Assembly: GCA_017449065.1 (NCBI GenBank)
Contig: JAFSKF010000053.1
Coordinates: 62,001 to 126,000 of the forward strand
DNA from: Bacteroidales bacterium
Lineage (GTDB): Bacteria; Bacteroidota; Bacteroidia; Bacteroidales; UBA3663
Reading direction: 5' to 3'
DNA length: 64,000 nucleotides
Of this stretch, positions 42,968 through 52,450 are shown piece after piece. Each line of letters begins with the position of its first letter. Position 1 is the first letter of the stretch. The notes beneath the pieces are model-generated. The model was not told where the DNA came from. It worked only from the letters and a program-made list of their open reading frames with translations, and did not search any database. The translations under genes and the position numbers were made by a program.

Positions 42968-44998
42968 ATGAAAAAGACCAACCTTTCTGCACGCCAGATT
43001 GTTGTCCGCGTATTGATTGTTGCGGTAGCGGTTGCACTCATCGACTATGTGTTTCCGCACCACGACACTTTCCGCTATGAGTACGAACTGGGAAAACCGT
43101 GGCGCTACGGTCTGCTGACCGCCAATTACGATTTCCCGGTTTACCATAACGATTCGGTGATACAGCAGATGGAAGACAGCGTGCGCAGGCAGATTTCTCC
43201 CATCTACGTGCAGGATACGTCGGTCTTGGCTTCCGTTTTGCGGAAGTTACCGAAAGAGCATTATGTGCTGGGTCCGGATGCCTATGACCATTTGGAGTCA
43301 ACGCTGCGGCAGTTTTACGCGCAGGGCATTCTGACCAATCCCGAAAAGAAACGTCTGTTGGCAGAAGGCTACGATCACGGCCGTGTTTCATCGGGTTCCT
43401 ACCAGTTGTTTAGCAGGAATGCAGAAGATCTGTTGAGCGAAAAGCAGGTCTATGACAGTTTACGGTCCGATACCACCTTCTCTTCCGCACTGCACTATGT
43501 CCAGAACATGCAGGATTACGTGCAGGCGAATTTGGTACGCGATACGGCTTCGATGAACAGGGAGTATCAGGAAGCACGCAAGTCGATTTCCACCTCCTAT
43601 CGCGTCATCGTTGCAGAAACCCGCATCATCGATCAGGGACAGATTGTAGATGCCAAAACTAAAGACGTGCTCGATTCCTACCGGAGAGCGCAGGAAGAAC
43701 GCCGTGCTGACTCGAACAGCACGCTGATGATGCAGATCGGACAGATTCTGCTTATTTCCCTATTTGTGGGAAGTATGCTGGGCTTCCTGTTCTTTTTCCG
43801 CAAATGGCATTTGGAGAAACAGTCATATATGTTTGTCGCCATTGGCATGGTGACCCTGATGGTGGTGCTGACGGCCTTTGCTTCCCATCATCTGATTGGA
43901 GGTGTCTATCTGGTGCCTATCGGAGTGACTACCATTGTGCTTTCCACGTTCCACGGTTCGCGAACAGCGTATTGGTGCCACATGGTGATGGTGCTGCTTT
44001 GCTCGTTCATCGCTCCTTCACACTTCGAGTATCTCATTGTGCAGAGTGTGGTGGGTATCATTATTATTTTCAACCTGAACGACGGCATGAACGACCGCGG
44101 ACAATTGTTGCGAGTCTGTCTGTTTGCCTTCTTTGCCTATCCGCTTGTCTATTGCGCCTATACGTTGGCCAACGAGGGAACCTTGGAGAACGTGCCGGTG
44201 CTGACCCTGATTCTGATGGCTTGCAACGCCGTGCTGCTCATGATGTCCTATCTGATTATCTATGCTTTGGAGCGACTGTTCGGTTTCGTTTCGGGTGTCA
44301 CTTTGGTGGAGCTTTGCAACATGGGACAAGGTTTGCTGCTCCGCCTGTCGAAAGAGGCGCCCGGCACATTCCAGCATTCCATTCAGGTGTCGAATCTGGC
44401 TGCTGCAGCTGCTGAGGCCATCGACGGCAAGCCACAGTTGGTGCGCACCGGGGCTTTGTATCATGACATTGGAAAATTGTGGAATCCCGTCTATTATACA
44501 GAGAACCAGATGGGCGGAAATCCGCACAGCCATTTAGAGACAGAGAAGTCGGTCGAAATGATTAAGAAACACGTCACCGAAGGCTTGAAACTGGGTGAAA
44601 AAGCCAATCTTCCCACCGACATCCTCCGTTTCATCACCACTCATCACGGAAAAGGCACGGTTAAATATTTCTATCGCACGTGGTGCAACGAGCATCCCGA
44701 CGAGGAACCCGACATGAGCCTGTTCTCTTACCCGGGCCCGGATCCGGAATCCAAGGAAGAGGCGATTCTGATGATGAGCGACAGCATCGAGGCAGCATCG
44801 AAGAGCTTGAAGGAATTCAATCGCGGTGCCTACGAGAAACTGGTCAATACGATTGTCGATAGCCTGCTTACCGACGGGCGGCTGAGCAATGCCCGCATTA
44901 CCTTGCAGGAGATCAATGTGGCAAAGAAATCGTTCGTCGATACCTTGATGCACATCTATAAATCCCGTATCGAATATCCGGAACTGAAAGAGTCATGA
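42968..44998 (+). CDS. PgpH-like 7TM HD-domain phosphohydrolase (probable c-di-AMP phosphodiesterase)
   Basis: 676 residues. An N-terminal helix and extracytoplasmic domain (about 35-260) are followed by a block of about seven membrane helices (260-460) and a cytoplasmic HD domain with His470 (FQHSIQVSN), the His499-Asp500 pair (GALYHDIGK) and THHGKG further on. This is the 7TMR-HD layout of PgpH, which hydrolyses cyclic di-AMP. Substrate is inferred from the family. The ATGA overlap with the next gene indicates coupled translation. Confidence 0.88.
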   Translation: MKKTNLSARQIVVRVLIVAVAVALIDYVFPHHDTFRYEYELGKPWRYGLLTANYDFPVYHNDSVIQQMEDSVRRQISPIYVQDTSVLASVLRKLPKEHYVLGPDAYDHLESTLRQFYAQGILTNPEKKRLLAEGYDHGRVSSGSYQLFSRNAEDLLSEKQVYDSLRSDTTFSSALHYVQNMQDYVQANLVRDTASMNREYQEARKSISTSYRVIVAETRIIDQGQIVDAKTKDVLDSYRRAQEERRADSNSTLMMQIGQILLISLFVGSMLGFLFFFRKWHLEKQSYMFVAIGMVTLMVVLTAFASHHLIGGVYLVPIGVTTIVLSTFHGSRTAYWCHMVMVLLCSFIAPSHFEYLIVQSVVGIIIIFNLNDGMNDRGQLLRVCLFAFFAYPLVYCAYTLANEGTLENVPVLTLILMACNAVLLMMSYLIIYALERLFGFVSGVTLVELCNMGQGLLLRLSKEAPGTFQHSIQVSNLAAAAAEAIDGKPQLVRTGALYHDIGKLWNPVYYTENQMGGNPHSHLETEKSVEMIKKHVTEGLKLGEKANLPTDILRFITTHHGKGTVKYFYRTWCNEHPDEEPDMSLFSYPGPDPESKEEAILMMSDSIEAASKSLKEFNRGAYEKLVNTIVDSLLTDGRLSNARITLQEINVAKKSFVDTLMHIYKSRIEYPELKES

Positions 44999-46542
44999 TA
45001 TCGAAGCAATCTACATCGTTCCTGAAAAAGCTGCTCCCATTTGTTTTGGGTGCGGCTTTTGTTGCATTGGCGTGGTTCAGATTAGTGGTTCAGAACAGCG
45101 AAGTGCTCATAGAGGCGCAAGATCAGAGCTTCTGGCAACCCGGCAGCCAGTATTATGAGCAGATGATGCAGGAACCCGGAGGCTGGTTCTCTTGGGCAGG
45201 GCAATACCTGACGCAGTATTTCTATATCCCGGCTTTGGGAGCTTCTTTGCTGATCGTGCTTTGGCTGGCAATAGCCGCCCTGTGGATTTGGGGAGGCCGC
45301 TTGCCGTGGTATTTGTGCTGGATAGGATTCATGCCTGGTTTACTGCTGCTTTGGGCTGAAACCTCGTTGGGCTACTGGATCTATGTCAGCAAGATTCCCG
45401 ACTGGTGGTTTGCCCCCACACTGTTCGTCTTGGCAGTATCGGTGGCAATGGCTTTGGCGCGTGGCCTGAACCGCTGGATACGCATTCCCTGGCAGATAGG
45501 GTGTCTTGGCTTCCTGATTTTTATGGGCAACAGTTGGCTCGATAAGGCGCAAGTGCCGGCAACGTTGCAAACTCCGTTCCACGCGATGACCGACGACCCG
45601 AACTATCTGGCGGAACTGCGTATGGGACAGGCAGCAGAAGCCGGTAAGTGGCAGGTAGTGCTGGCAGAAATGCGTCAGGCAAAGCAGAAACCGACCCGTG
45701 CGATGTGGATGCTGAAGAATATGGCGTTGCTGCACGAAGGACGTTTGGCAACTTCCTGGCTCGACTATCCCTGCATCACGCAACTTCCTGTAGCCAACGA
45801 TTCCGTCAATGTGACATTGGTCGAAACCCAAGGGCCGCTGATTTATTACCTGCAAGGCTGCATCGGGTTCGCTTACCGGTGGAGCATGGAAAATATGGTG
45901 GAATACGGTCCTTCGATGAAGCGTCTGCGGCTCATGATCCGCTGTGCCTTCATCAAAGGCGAATACGATTTGGCGCGGAAGTATCTCACGATGCTGCAAC
46001 GCACCCGTTTCCACAAGGCTTGGGCTGACGAGCAGAAGAAGTATCTGTCCGATCCTTCCCGGTTGTCCGACGATCCTTATTATCGTATTCCGATGCAGCT
46101 CAGTGCAGCACATGAAGATATTCTCGATGGAGACAACAGTCGGATGGAATCTTATCTGCATGCTACGGCCAGCGGAAGTAATTCCCTCGATGATCCGCTT
46201 CTGAGCGAACTCTGCTTGGTGTATGTTATGCAGACGCAGAACATCAATACTTTCTGGCCGCAATTTCAGAAGTATGCCCAGTTGCATCAGGGGCAGCCTA
46301 TGCCGCAGCTGATACAGCAGGCCGTTCTCCTTTACCAGAATCTGGAACCTCAGTCAGCGCCAAATCAGCAATTCCCGTTCGATGAGGAAGTCGTGCAGCT
46401 CAACCAGCAGTTCCACCAACGGGCGAATCAGCTCGGACAGCGAGGCATTGCTCAAGAAAACCTTGGGGAAGCCCTGAAGCGGGAGTTCGGAAAAACATTC
46501 TTCTGGTTTTATTTCTTCTGTCGCGATTTAAGTACTTACTGA
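44995..46542 (+). CDS. membrane protein, DUF6057-like
   Basis: 515 residues: about five N-terminal membrane helices (LLPFVLGAAFVALAWF, ALGASLLIVLWLAIAALWIW and others, up to about 185), then a soluble, TPR-like helical region (190-515) with DPNYLAELRMGQAAEAGKW and IKGEYDLARKYLTML. It resembles the Bacteroidetes family DUF6057 as I remember it. It overlaps the HD gene by 4 bases and precedes the CxxCH lipoprotein by 1 base, so the three form one unit. Role unknown. Confidence 0.7.
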   Translation: MISKQSTSFLKKLLPFVLGAAFVALAWFRLVVQNSEVLIEAQDQSFWQPGSQYYEQMMQEPGGWFSWAGQYLTQYFYIPALGASLLIVLWLAIAALWIWGGRLPWYLCWIGFMPGLLLLWAETSLGYWIYVSKIPDWWFAPTLFVLAVSVAMALARGLNRWIRIPWQIGCLGFLIFMGNSWLDKAQVPATLQTPFHAMTDDPNYLAELRMGQAAEAGKWQVVLAEMRQAKQKPTRAMWMLKNMALLHEGRLATSWLDYPCITQLPVANDSVNVTLVETQGPLIYYLQGCIGFAYRWSMENMVEYGPSMKRLRLMIRCAFIKGEYDLARKYLTMLQRTRFHKAWADEQKKYLSDPSRLSDDPYYRIPMQLSAAHEDILDGDNSRMESYLHATASGSNSLDDPLLSELCLVYVMQTQNINTFWPQFQKYAQLHQGQPMPQLIQQAVLLYQNLEPQSAPNQQFPFDEEVVQLNQQFHQRANQLGQRGIAQENLGEALKREFGKTFFWFYFFCRDLSTY

Positions 46543-46543
46543 T

Positions 46544-47989
46544 ATGAGAAATCATCTTGTCATCCTTCTGTTTTCCCTGGTGCTTTTGGTATCGTGCAGC
46601 ACGCGGCATCCGGAAGTGCCGCAGCAGTTTCAGGCTACAGAACAGCAGGCTTGCATTTTCCCCGATTATACCGATGTGACGGTTCCTGCCAACATTGCTC
46701 CTTTGAATTTTATGGCAGCAGATCCGTCGGTAACGTCGTGTGTTGCCCAAGTGGATTATGAGGGCGGTTCTTTCACGTATGGTGAGGGTAATAAGGTGAT
46801 TATCGACGAGTCGGAATGGGCAGTAATGCTGCAATCCGCCCGAGGAAAGTCGCTGACAATTACCTTCTATACGCAGGCTGAGGGAGGGGCGTGGCAGCAA
46901 AGCAAGCCGTTCCGGATTCATGTTGCTGACGACGAAATCGACCCCTGGCTGTCGTACCGCCTCATCGAACCGTCGTATGTGGCCTACGAAACCATCGAAC
47001 TCATGCAGCGCAATCTGACTTCTTTCGAGGAATCGGTCATCCGCAGCAACCGGCAGAACAGAAACCAGTGTCTGAACTGTCATTCTTACCAGAACTATCA
47101 TACCGAAAACATGCTGTATCATGTGCGCGGCAAGGGAGGCGGCACCATGCTGACCTATAAACATCAGTCGAAACTGATGACAGCCATGCGCAGGGAGGGA
47201 ATGATTTCCAATCCGGTTTATCCGTCCTGGCATCCGTACTTGCCGCTCATTGCTTTTTCGACGAACAAGACCGGACAGCTTTTCCACACGCAAAGCGCTG
47301 AGAAGATCGAAGTGCAGGACACCCAAAGCGAACTGGTGCTCTATGATGTGGAACGCGATGCCATGCGAATCATTCCGTCACCGATTGAGGATTTCGAGAA
47401 TTTCCCGACCTGGACCCCCGATGGCAAACAGTTATATTATACTTCCGCCCATTTCGTGTGTCAGGATACCGTTATTCCCAAAGAACGCGAATTGGCGAAC
47501 CGCTACAAAGAACTGCAATATAACCTGTACGTGCGCGACTTCAATGCTGATAGTCTCACTTTCAGCGAGCGTCGCCTGGTTTTGGATGAGGTGGCGATGA
47601 ACCAGAGTGCCACCTTGCCAAGAGTGAGTCCCGACGGAAAATATCTCCTTTTCGCTTCCGGTCAATTCGGGTGCTTCCACATCTGGCATCCCGATGCAGA
47701 TATCCGTCTGCTCGATTTAGAGACCCAACGGCTCGATTCGTTGCAGGCTTTGAATAGCGACCGCGCAGAGAGCTATCCTTCCTGGTCGAGCAATGGCCGT
47801 TGGATTTTGATGGCTTCCCGTCGTGATGACGGGAACTACAGTCGTGTATATATTGCCTACTTCGACCGCGAGGGCAAGGCCTATAAAGCATTTGCCGTGC
47901 CCCAGGCAGATCCGGAGCACGACAAGTTATTGTTAAAGAGCTATAATCGTCCGGAGACGATGTTGGAAAAGGTTACAGGAAGAAATTGA
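46544..47989 (+). CDS. TolB-like beta-propeller lipoprotein with a c-type haem motif
   Basis: 481 residues. Lipobox Cys18 (LLVSCST). After an N-terminal domain, NRNQCLNCHSYQN carries CxxCH (Cys176 to His180), the covalent haem c attachment motif. The C-terminal part has PD40/WD-like propeller repeats (SWHPYLPLIAFSTNKTGQ, FPTWTPDGKQLYYTS, PRVSPDGKYLLFASG, SYPSWSSNGRWILMASRRDD). Haem attachment and electron transfer are possible but not proven. Its 3' end overlaps the convergent gene at 47973 by 17 bases. Confidence 0.75.
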   Translation: MRNHLVILLFSLVLLVSCSTRHPEVPQQFQATEQQACIFPDYTDVTVPANIAPLNFMAADPSVTSCVAQVDYEGGSFTYGEGNKVIIDESEWAVMLQSARGKSLTITFYTQAEGGAWQQSKPFRIHVADDEIDPWLSYRLIEPSYVAYETIELMQRNLTSFEESVIRSNRQNRNQCLNCHSYQNYHTENMLYHVRGKGGGTMLTYKHQSKLMTAMRREGMISNPVYPSWHPYLPLIAFSTNKTGQLFHTQSAEKIEVQDTQSELVLYDVERDAMRIIPSPIEDFENFPTWTPDGKQLYYTSAHFVCQDTVIPKERELANRYKELQYNLYVRDFNADSLTFSERRLVLDEVAMNQSATLPRVSPDGKYLLFASGQFGCFHIWHPDADIRLLDLETQRLDSLQALNSDRAESYPSWSSNGRWILMASRRDDGNYSRVYIAYFDREGKAYKAFAVPQADPEHDKLLLKSYNRPETMLEKVTGRN

Positions 47990-48857
47990 TACCGATCATG
48001 AACGGATGCGCCTGTATCTTGCGGGTGTTCGTATCGAAGAAGTCGGTCAGCGCATAGCGACCGAAAATGGTGAAGTCGTCGGTGCCTATGGCAATGATGG
48101 CGTTGCTTCCGATCGGATTGATATTCATGTCCCGACGGCACAGATAATACTTCCGGTCGCCTCCCACCTTGGCACGCGAGCGGATGTGGTGACGGAGTTC
48201 GAAGTCGGCACCCATCGCAAAACGGAACGGACTTTGGCCCATGCGGTGACGGGTCTGGAAGTTCAGCAGCACAGGCACGCGCCAGCTCCAGTATATCAGA
48301 CGCTGGTTCTTGTAGTCGATCGGATTGTCGGTACGGGTTTTCAGTTCGTTGTCGAGAATCACATCCCCGTCGGTGGCCAGGTGAAATGCTTCGTCACCCT
48401 TCATCCGGTAGCTGCTGCGCGAAAGAGCCAGATGCGCTGAAATACCGAACGTCTCCCGATTGTTCCAGGTGTAGAAGTCGAACATCGAGAAGCCCCATTC
48501 CCAGCTGCTGGCGGCATTCAAGTCGAAATCGGAACTGGCGAGTTCCGACCAGCCTATGTAAATCAGATCGAAGCCTACTTCAGTGGAATGGTGCCAGCCC
48601 CGGTGGCGCGGACGATTGGATACGGGTTCCCCGAAACTGTTGTATTTCACATCTTCGTCCAATTCGTTTTCCGAAGAGGTTGAAAAACCGGTAAGATTCA
48701 GTTTCCATGAATGCTTTTCGGTACCGTTGCTACCAATGGTGATGGATTTCGATACCACATTATTATAGACGTGCACTTCCGTTGAGTCCGTTTTTTGGGC
48801 AACGGCTGCCGCAAAGACGGCAGAAAAGAGCAGGAGGGAGACAGTAAGTTTTCTCAT
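47973..48857 (-). CDS. probable outer membrane beta-barrel protein, last gene of the ECF sigma operon
   Basis: 294 residues. Signal peptide ending AAAVAQ, amphipathic strands (HSTEVGFDLIYIGWSEL, FGISAHLALSRSSYRM, FRFAMGADFELRHHI) and a C-terminal Phe-Phe-Leu. Probably a small barrel. It follows the DUF4252 gene after 24 bases. Specific function unknown. Confidence 0.65.
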   Translation of the reverse strand: MRKLTVSLLLFSAVFAAAVAQKTDSTEVHVYNNVVSKSITIGSNGTEKHSWKLNLTGFSTSSENELDEDVKYNSFGEPVSNRPRHRGWHHSTEVGFDLIYIGWSELASSDFDLNAASSWEWGFSMFDFYTWNNRETFGISAHLALSRSSYRMKGDEAFHLATDGDVILDNELKTRTDNPIDYKNQRLIYWSWRVPVLLNFQTRHRMGQSPFRFAMGADFELRHHIRSRAKVGGDRKYYLCRRDMNINPIGSNAIIAIGTDDFTIFGRYALTDFFDTNTRKIQAHPFMIGINFFL

Positions 48858-48881
48858 TGTTGTATGGAGTTTCAGTAATTA

Positions 48882-49364
48882 TTATTGCGTTATCAATTTC
48901 TCAATCATTTCGTCCGACAAGTCGCCGGTCAGCACGATAAACGTCTGCTCATCATCGTCGTTAATGAACATGACCAGTTCTTTGGTCTTTTGCCTGTCGT
49001 TGAAGATTGTTGATACCTGAGAATCATTGTCCTTCACCACCATCAGCGTCTTGTAGTTGTCATCCGATTTCAGGGTGTTGAAGTCGTTTTTCATCTGCTC
49101 GCCCACTTTCCGGTTTTCCGAGTTGATGATCAGAATCACATCGATGGCATTCGACAGACCTTGCACCTTGACGCCGTTAATGGTCACCGAATTGTCAGCC
49201 CCTTTCAGATGGCGGAGCATCCATTTTGTAATGCAGATATACTCTACATCTTCCATATCGCTGTATTTTCCGAACACCGCGTTTTGGGCAAAAGCCTGCG
49301 TCGGAATCAGGCCGGTTAGGGTCAACAGGCACAAAGCCACAAACAGATATACTCTTTTTTTCAT
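48882..49364 (-). CDS. DUF4252 family exported protein
   Basis: 160 residues with a signal peptide (to about AFAQN). It matches the DUF4252 pattern as I know it: YICITKWMLRHLKG, IDVILIINSENRKVGEQMK and the C-terminal LVMFINDDDEQTFIVLTGDL. Members typically sit next to ECF sigma factors in Bacteroidetes, as here. Function unknown, probably envelope stress related. Confidence 0.8.
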   Translation of the reverse strand: MKKRVYLFVALCLLTLTGLIPTQAFAQNAVFGKYSDMEDVEYICITKWMLRHLKGADNSVTINGVKVQGLSNAIDVILIINSENRKVGEQMKNDFNTLKSDDNYKTLMVVKDNDSQVSTIFNDRQKTKELVMFINDDDEQTFIVLTGDLSDEMIEKLITQ

Positions 49365-49407
49365 AGGTCTCTATGTTTTTTCAATGAAATTTTCATGTGG
49401 AATAGAT

Positions 49408-49866
49408 TCACTCGAACGAAATGTATTTCGAAAGGTGACCGTTACGCTTCTCTTGCAGCGGGCGGCAGTTGTTTTCTGCCATCTGCAGCCCTTTCGAGCT
49501 GTGGTAGTTGATCAGCGTCAGGGCACGTTCCATTTGCAGTTGCGCCTCCTCGGGTGTCCGGCAGGTATCGATGAACGGGTTGTCGCTGTGTTGCATCATG
49601 TTGTAGGCAGTTCCCAAGGCGAGAACGATCGCAACACAGGCGGCTATGCGTCCCCAGAGATGGAGATTCAGGCGTGGAGACTTCCTGGCGGACGGTTCTT
49701 CCGATGCCAATCGGTCGATGGTGTCCTGCAAGCGGAGTTCCATGCCGGCAGGCATCTGTTTTTCTGCCTCTTTCAGCCATGCCTCATCGAATTCCAGTTT
49801 GGCTTCCTTCAGCAATTCGTTGAGCTCAGGCGAGTCGTCTTTGTCTCGTTGGTAATAAATCTTCAT
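49408..49866 (-). CDS. putative anti-sigma factor (single membrane helix)
   Basis: 152 residues with a charged cytoplasmic N-terminus (EAKLEFDEAWLKEAEKQMPAG), one hydrophobic helix (IAACVAIVLALGTAYNMM, about 93-110) and a short extracytoplasmic tail. Overlaps the sigma gene stop by ATGA. The position and topology fit an anti-sigma factor; no zinc anti-sigma motif is seen, so the call is inferred from context. Confidence 0.65.
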   Translation of the reverse strand: MKIYYQRDKDDSPELNELLKEAKLEFDEAWLKEAEKQMPAGMELRLQDTIDRLASEEPSARKSPRLNLHLWGRIAACVAIVLALGTAYNMMQHSDNPFIDTCRTPEEAQLQMERALTLINYHSSKGLQMAENNCRPLQEKRNGHLSKYISFE

Positions 49867-50363
49867 ATCACTCCTTGTTTTTGGGCCAGTTCCTTGAGCC
49901 TTCTGCGGGCTCTCGATAACAGTTGGCGTACATTATCGGGTTTCAGTTTCAGCAGTTCGCTGATTTCGTCGTTTGTCAGATCCTCGAACACTTTCAGATG
50001 AAGGACCTTCTGCTGGTCTCCGGGCAGTTGTTTCATCAGTTGCAGGGTGAGCTTCAGCCGGTCGGTATCTTCCACCCAGTCATCGTCGAAGGATTCTTCG
50101 GTCCATTGCCCGTCTTCATCGCTTGCCGTTTCGTGCCGGCTTCTGATCCGGTCGATGCAGAGGTTGCGGGTGGCGGTCAGAACGAAGGCTTCGAGCTGAC
50201 CTGTGGGCGGAAGCTTCTGGCGCATTTGCCATAGTTTCACAAAGATGTCTTGAACCACATCTTCCGCCTCGTCGGTTCGCTGCAGCAACCGATAGGCTAT
50301 CGCAAACATCTTGCGACTATGGGGCATTACTGCCCGACTGAATTCTGTGGGATCAGATATCAT
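49863..50363 (-). CDS. ECF RNA polymerase sigma factor
   Basis: 166 residues from ATG at 50363; a further 28 codons upstream are open but cover the promoter. Region 2 (FAIAYRLLQRTDEAEDVVQD, then IFVKLWQMR) and region 4 helix-turn-helix (LKVFEDLTNDEISELLKLKP, then DNVRQLLSRARRRLKEL) are clear, without region 3, so the ECF type. It probably controls its own operon (anti-sigma, DUF4252, barrel) in response to an envelope signal. Confidence 0.92.
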   Translation of the reverse strand: MISDPTEFSRAVMPHSRKMFAIAYRLLQRTDEAEDVVQDIFVKLWQMRQKLPPTGQLEAFVLTATRNLCIDRIRSRHETASDEDGQWTEESFDDDWVEDTDRLKLTLQLMKQLPGDQQKVLHLKVFEDLTNDEISELLKLKPDNVRQLLSRARRRLKELAQKQGVI

Positions 50364-50433
50364 TGTTTTACGTTTCTGTATTATAAACGTAGGGAATGTG
50401 ATTTTGTGACAAATATTTTCAAAAACTTGCTTG

Positions 50434-50441
50434 CAAAGATA
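50434..50441 (-). promoter_or_regulatory. -7 element of the ECF sigma operon
   Basis: TATCTTTG on the minus strand, 71 bases upstream of the sigma gene ATG. Confidence 0.55.
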
Positions 50442-50580
50442 GTGCAAAAGTCGGAAATGACCTAATAAACGGATAAATTACGAGGCGGTTGGCAAGATTT
50501 CGGGCATTATTTTTGCAAATTTCCGGGAAAAACGCGACCTTTGCAACGATGTTCTTTAATTTTGAATCTTCCCTACGGCT

Positions 50581-52365
50581 ATGAAACGCTTTCTTTTTTC
50601 TTTTGCGGTTGCCTTCCTAACCTTCATTTCGGTGGCGCAGACCCAGCAGGAAATGGCTGAAGTCTTCCGTGAAGCCCAGACGCCCTATAAGTACGGATTG
50701 GTGGTTGTCCCGAAGGATGAGCATCACATGACCGACTGCCCGACGGTGTTCCGCATGAACGACCGCTGGTATATGACTTACGTTATTTTCGACGGTAAGG
50801 GCTACGAAACCTGGCTGTCCGAGTCGGACGATCTGCTGCACTGGAAGGAGGTGGGCTGTCTGTTGTCGTTCCAGCAGGACACCTGGGACAAGCAGCAGCG
50901 GGCAGGTTTCCCGGCGTTGCTCAACTGGAACTGGAACGAGAATCCGCAAACCCTCGGAACGGAAGGCGGATGCTATTGGATGGGCTACTTCGGTGGCGAG
51001 AACAAAGGCTACGAGGCACAGCCGCTTTCCATCAGCATGGCTTATACCGATGCACGGAAGTTCGAGCAGAAACTGAAGGAAGGCAACCCTCATCTGGCTT
51101 GGGAGACCTTAGGCAAGCCGGTGCTTTCGCCCCAAGACAGCACCGTGCAATGGTGGGAGACGGGTACGCACTACAAACCCTTGGTTTATCGGGATACGGC
51201 ACGCACGCTCGGGCACGAGTACCTGTTATATTATAACGCATACGGGCGGCATCCGGAAACCGGTCTGGGAGCCGAACGCATCGGCATCGCTTTGAGCGAC
51301 GATCTGGTGCATTGGCAGCGATATGCGGGCAATCCGGTTTTCCATCACGAGACGAAAGGCACCATTACGGGCGATGCCCAGATTGTGCTGTTCCGTCCGC
51401 AATCTGACAAGCAGAAACCGCTGTACGTGATGTTCTATTTCCGGGCCTTCGACCCCACACGTACCTACAAGGCCTACAATACGTTTTCTTGCAGCTACGA
51501 CCTTGTTCATTGGGAGGACTGGCAGGGTGAGGATCTGATTTATCCGACCGCCGCCTACGACGAACTCTTTTCGCACAAGACTTTTATCCTGAAGTGGCAG
51601 GGGGTGGTCTATCATTTCTTCTGCGCGGTCGATAACGACATGCGTCGGGGCATTGCGGTGGCAACATCCCGGGATTTTGGTCAGTCGCCGCTTCATTTCT
51701 ATCATCCGTTCCGTTTGGGTAACGGTTTTACCGATCATGCCGTGCTGCAGAGCAACCGGGAGTCGGTGGTGTGGGGTGAGGCGATGCCCGGCCGGAACAT
51801 CACCGTGCGTCTGAACGGCGAAGCATACCAAGCTGTTGCTGACGGACACGGATTGTGGCAGGTGAAACTCGCGCCCCATAAGGCTTCCTGTCAGCCCTAC
51901 ATCCTGACTGCCTGTTGCGAAGGCGAACCGGACACTTTGAAGCTGCAGGATCTGGTGTTTGGCGATGTCTGGATGGTTACGGGTCTTTCGGCCGATTCCG
52001 CCAACCTGCACCGTTTGTCAGTCAATGCGAAGAAGTTTCAGGTCCGCACCCTAACGCCACCCAAGCAGGGCGATTGGCAGGCGTGGACGCTTCCCGCTTC
52101 CTCTTCATCGAAAGAAGCTGTTAAGTTGGCTAAGAAAAAGCCTGTGGGAATCATTTCGGCCACAACGCCGGGCGCCAAGCTGAAAAGCTGGACTTCCGAC
52201 AACGGCAAATGGAGCAAGATTCTCCTCAAGCCGATGGCTCCCTATACCGTGAAAGGCATCCTTTGGTACGACGCCCCGCTTCCCGCTTCTGCTGACGAAC
52301 TGGAACAGGTACAGTCCTACTTGAAGCAGGCGCTGCAATCTTCTGAAGCGGACTTCCAGAAGTGA
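50581..52365 (+). CDS. GH43-like five-bladed propeller protein fused to a degenerate sialate O-acetylesterase-like domain
   Basis: 594 residues. Signal peptide to about VAQTQ. Residues about 40-380 have the propeller pattern of GH43/GH32-type glycosidases: DCPTVFRMNDRWYMTYVIFD, SDDLLHWKEVG, ETGTHYKPLVY and a second ALSDDLVHWQRYAGNPVF. From about 386 a second domain follows the start of sialate O-acetylesterases (VLQSNRESVVWGEAMPGRNI, then GDVWMVTGLSADS at 461-473). The usual catalytic GQSNM is GLSAD, and the rest is condensed to PVGIISATTPGAKLKSW and APYTVKGILWYD. The esterase half is probably inactive. Substrate unknown. Confidence 0.75.
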   Translation: MKRFLFSFAVAFLTFISVAQTQQEMAEVFREAQTPYKYGLVVVPKDEHHMTDCPTVFRMNDRWYMTYVIFDGKGYETWLSESDDLLHWKEVGCLLSFQQDTWDKQQRAGFPALLNWNWNENPQTLGTEGGCYWMGYFGGENKGYEAQPLSISMAYTDARKFEQKLKEGNPHLAWETLGKPVLSPQDSTVQWWETGTHYKPLVYRDTARTLGHEYLLYYNAYGRHPETGLGAERIGIALSDDLVHWQRYAGNPVFHHETKGTITGDAQIVLFRPQSDKQKPLYVMFYFRAFDPTRTYKAYNTFSCSYDLVHWEDWQGEDLIYPTAAYDELFSHKTFILKWQGVVYHFFCAVDNDMRRGIAVATSRDFGQSPLHFYHPFRLGNGFTDHAVLQSNRESVVWGEAMPGRNITVRLNGEAYQAVADGHGLWQVKLAPHKASCQPYILTACCEGEPDTLKLQDLVFGDVWMVTGLSADSANLHRLSVNAKKFQVRTLTPPKQGDWQAWTLPASSSSKEAVKLAKKKPVGIISATTPGAKLKSWTSDNGKWSKILLKPMAPYTVKGILWYDAPLPASADELEQVQSYLKQALQSSEADFQK

Positions 52366-52450
52366 CATGATAACCGTTACCACGTTCGATAGCTGTTATG
52401 ACGTTATTACGATGTTCTCTATTGCAAAAAACAGCGAAAAATGTGCGAAT

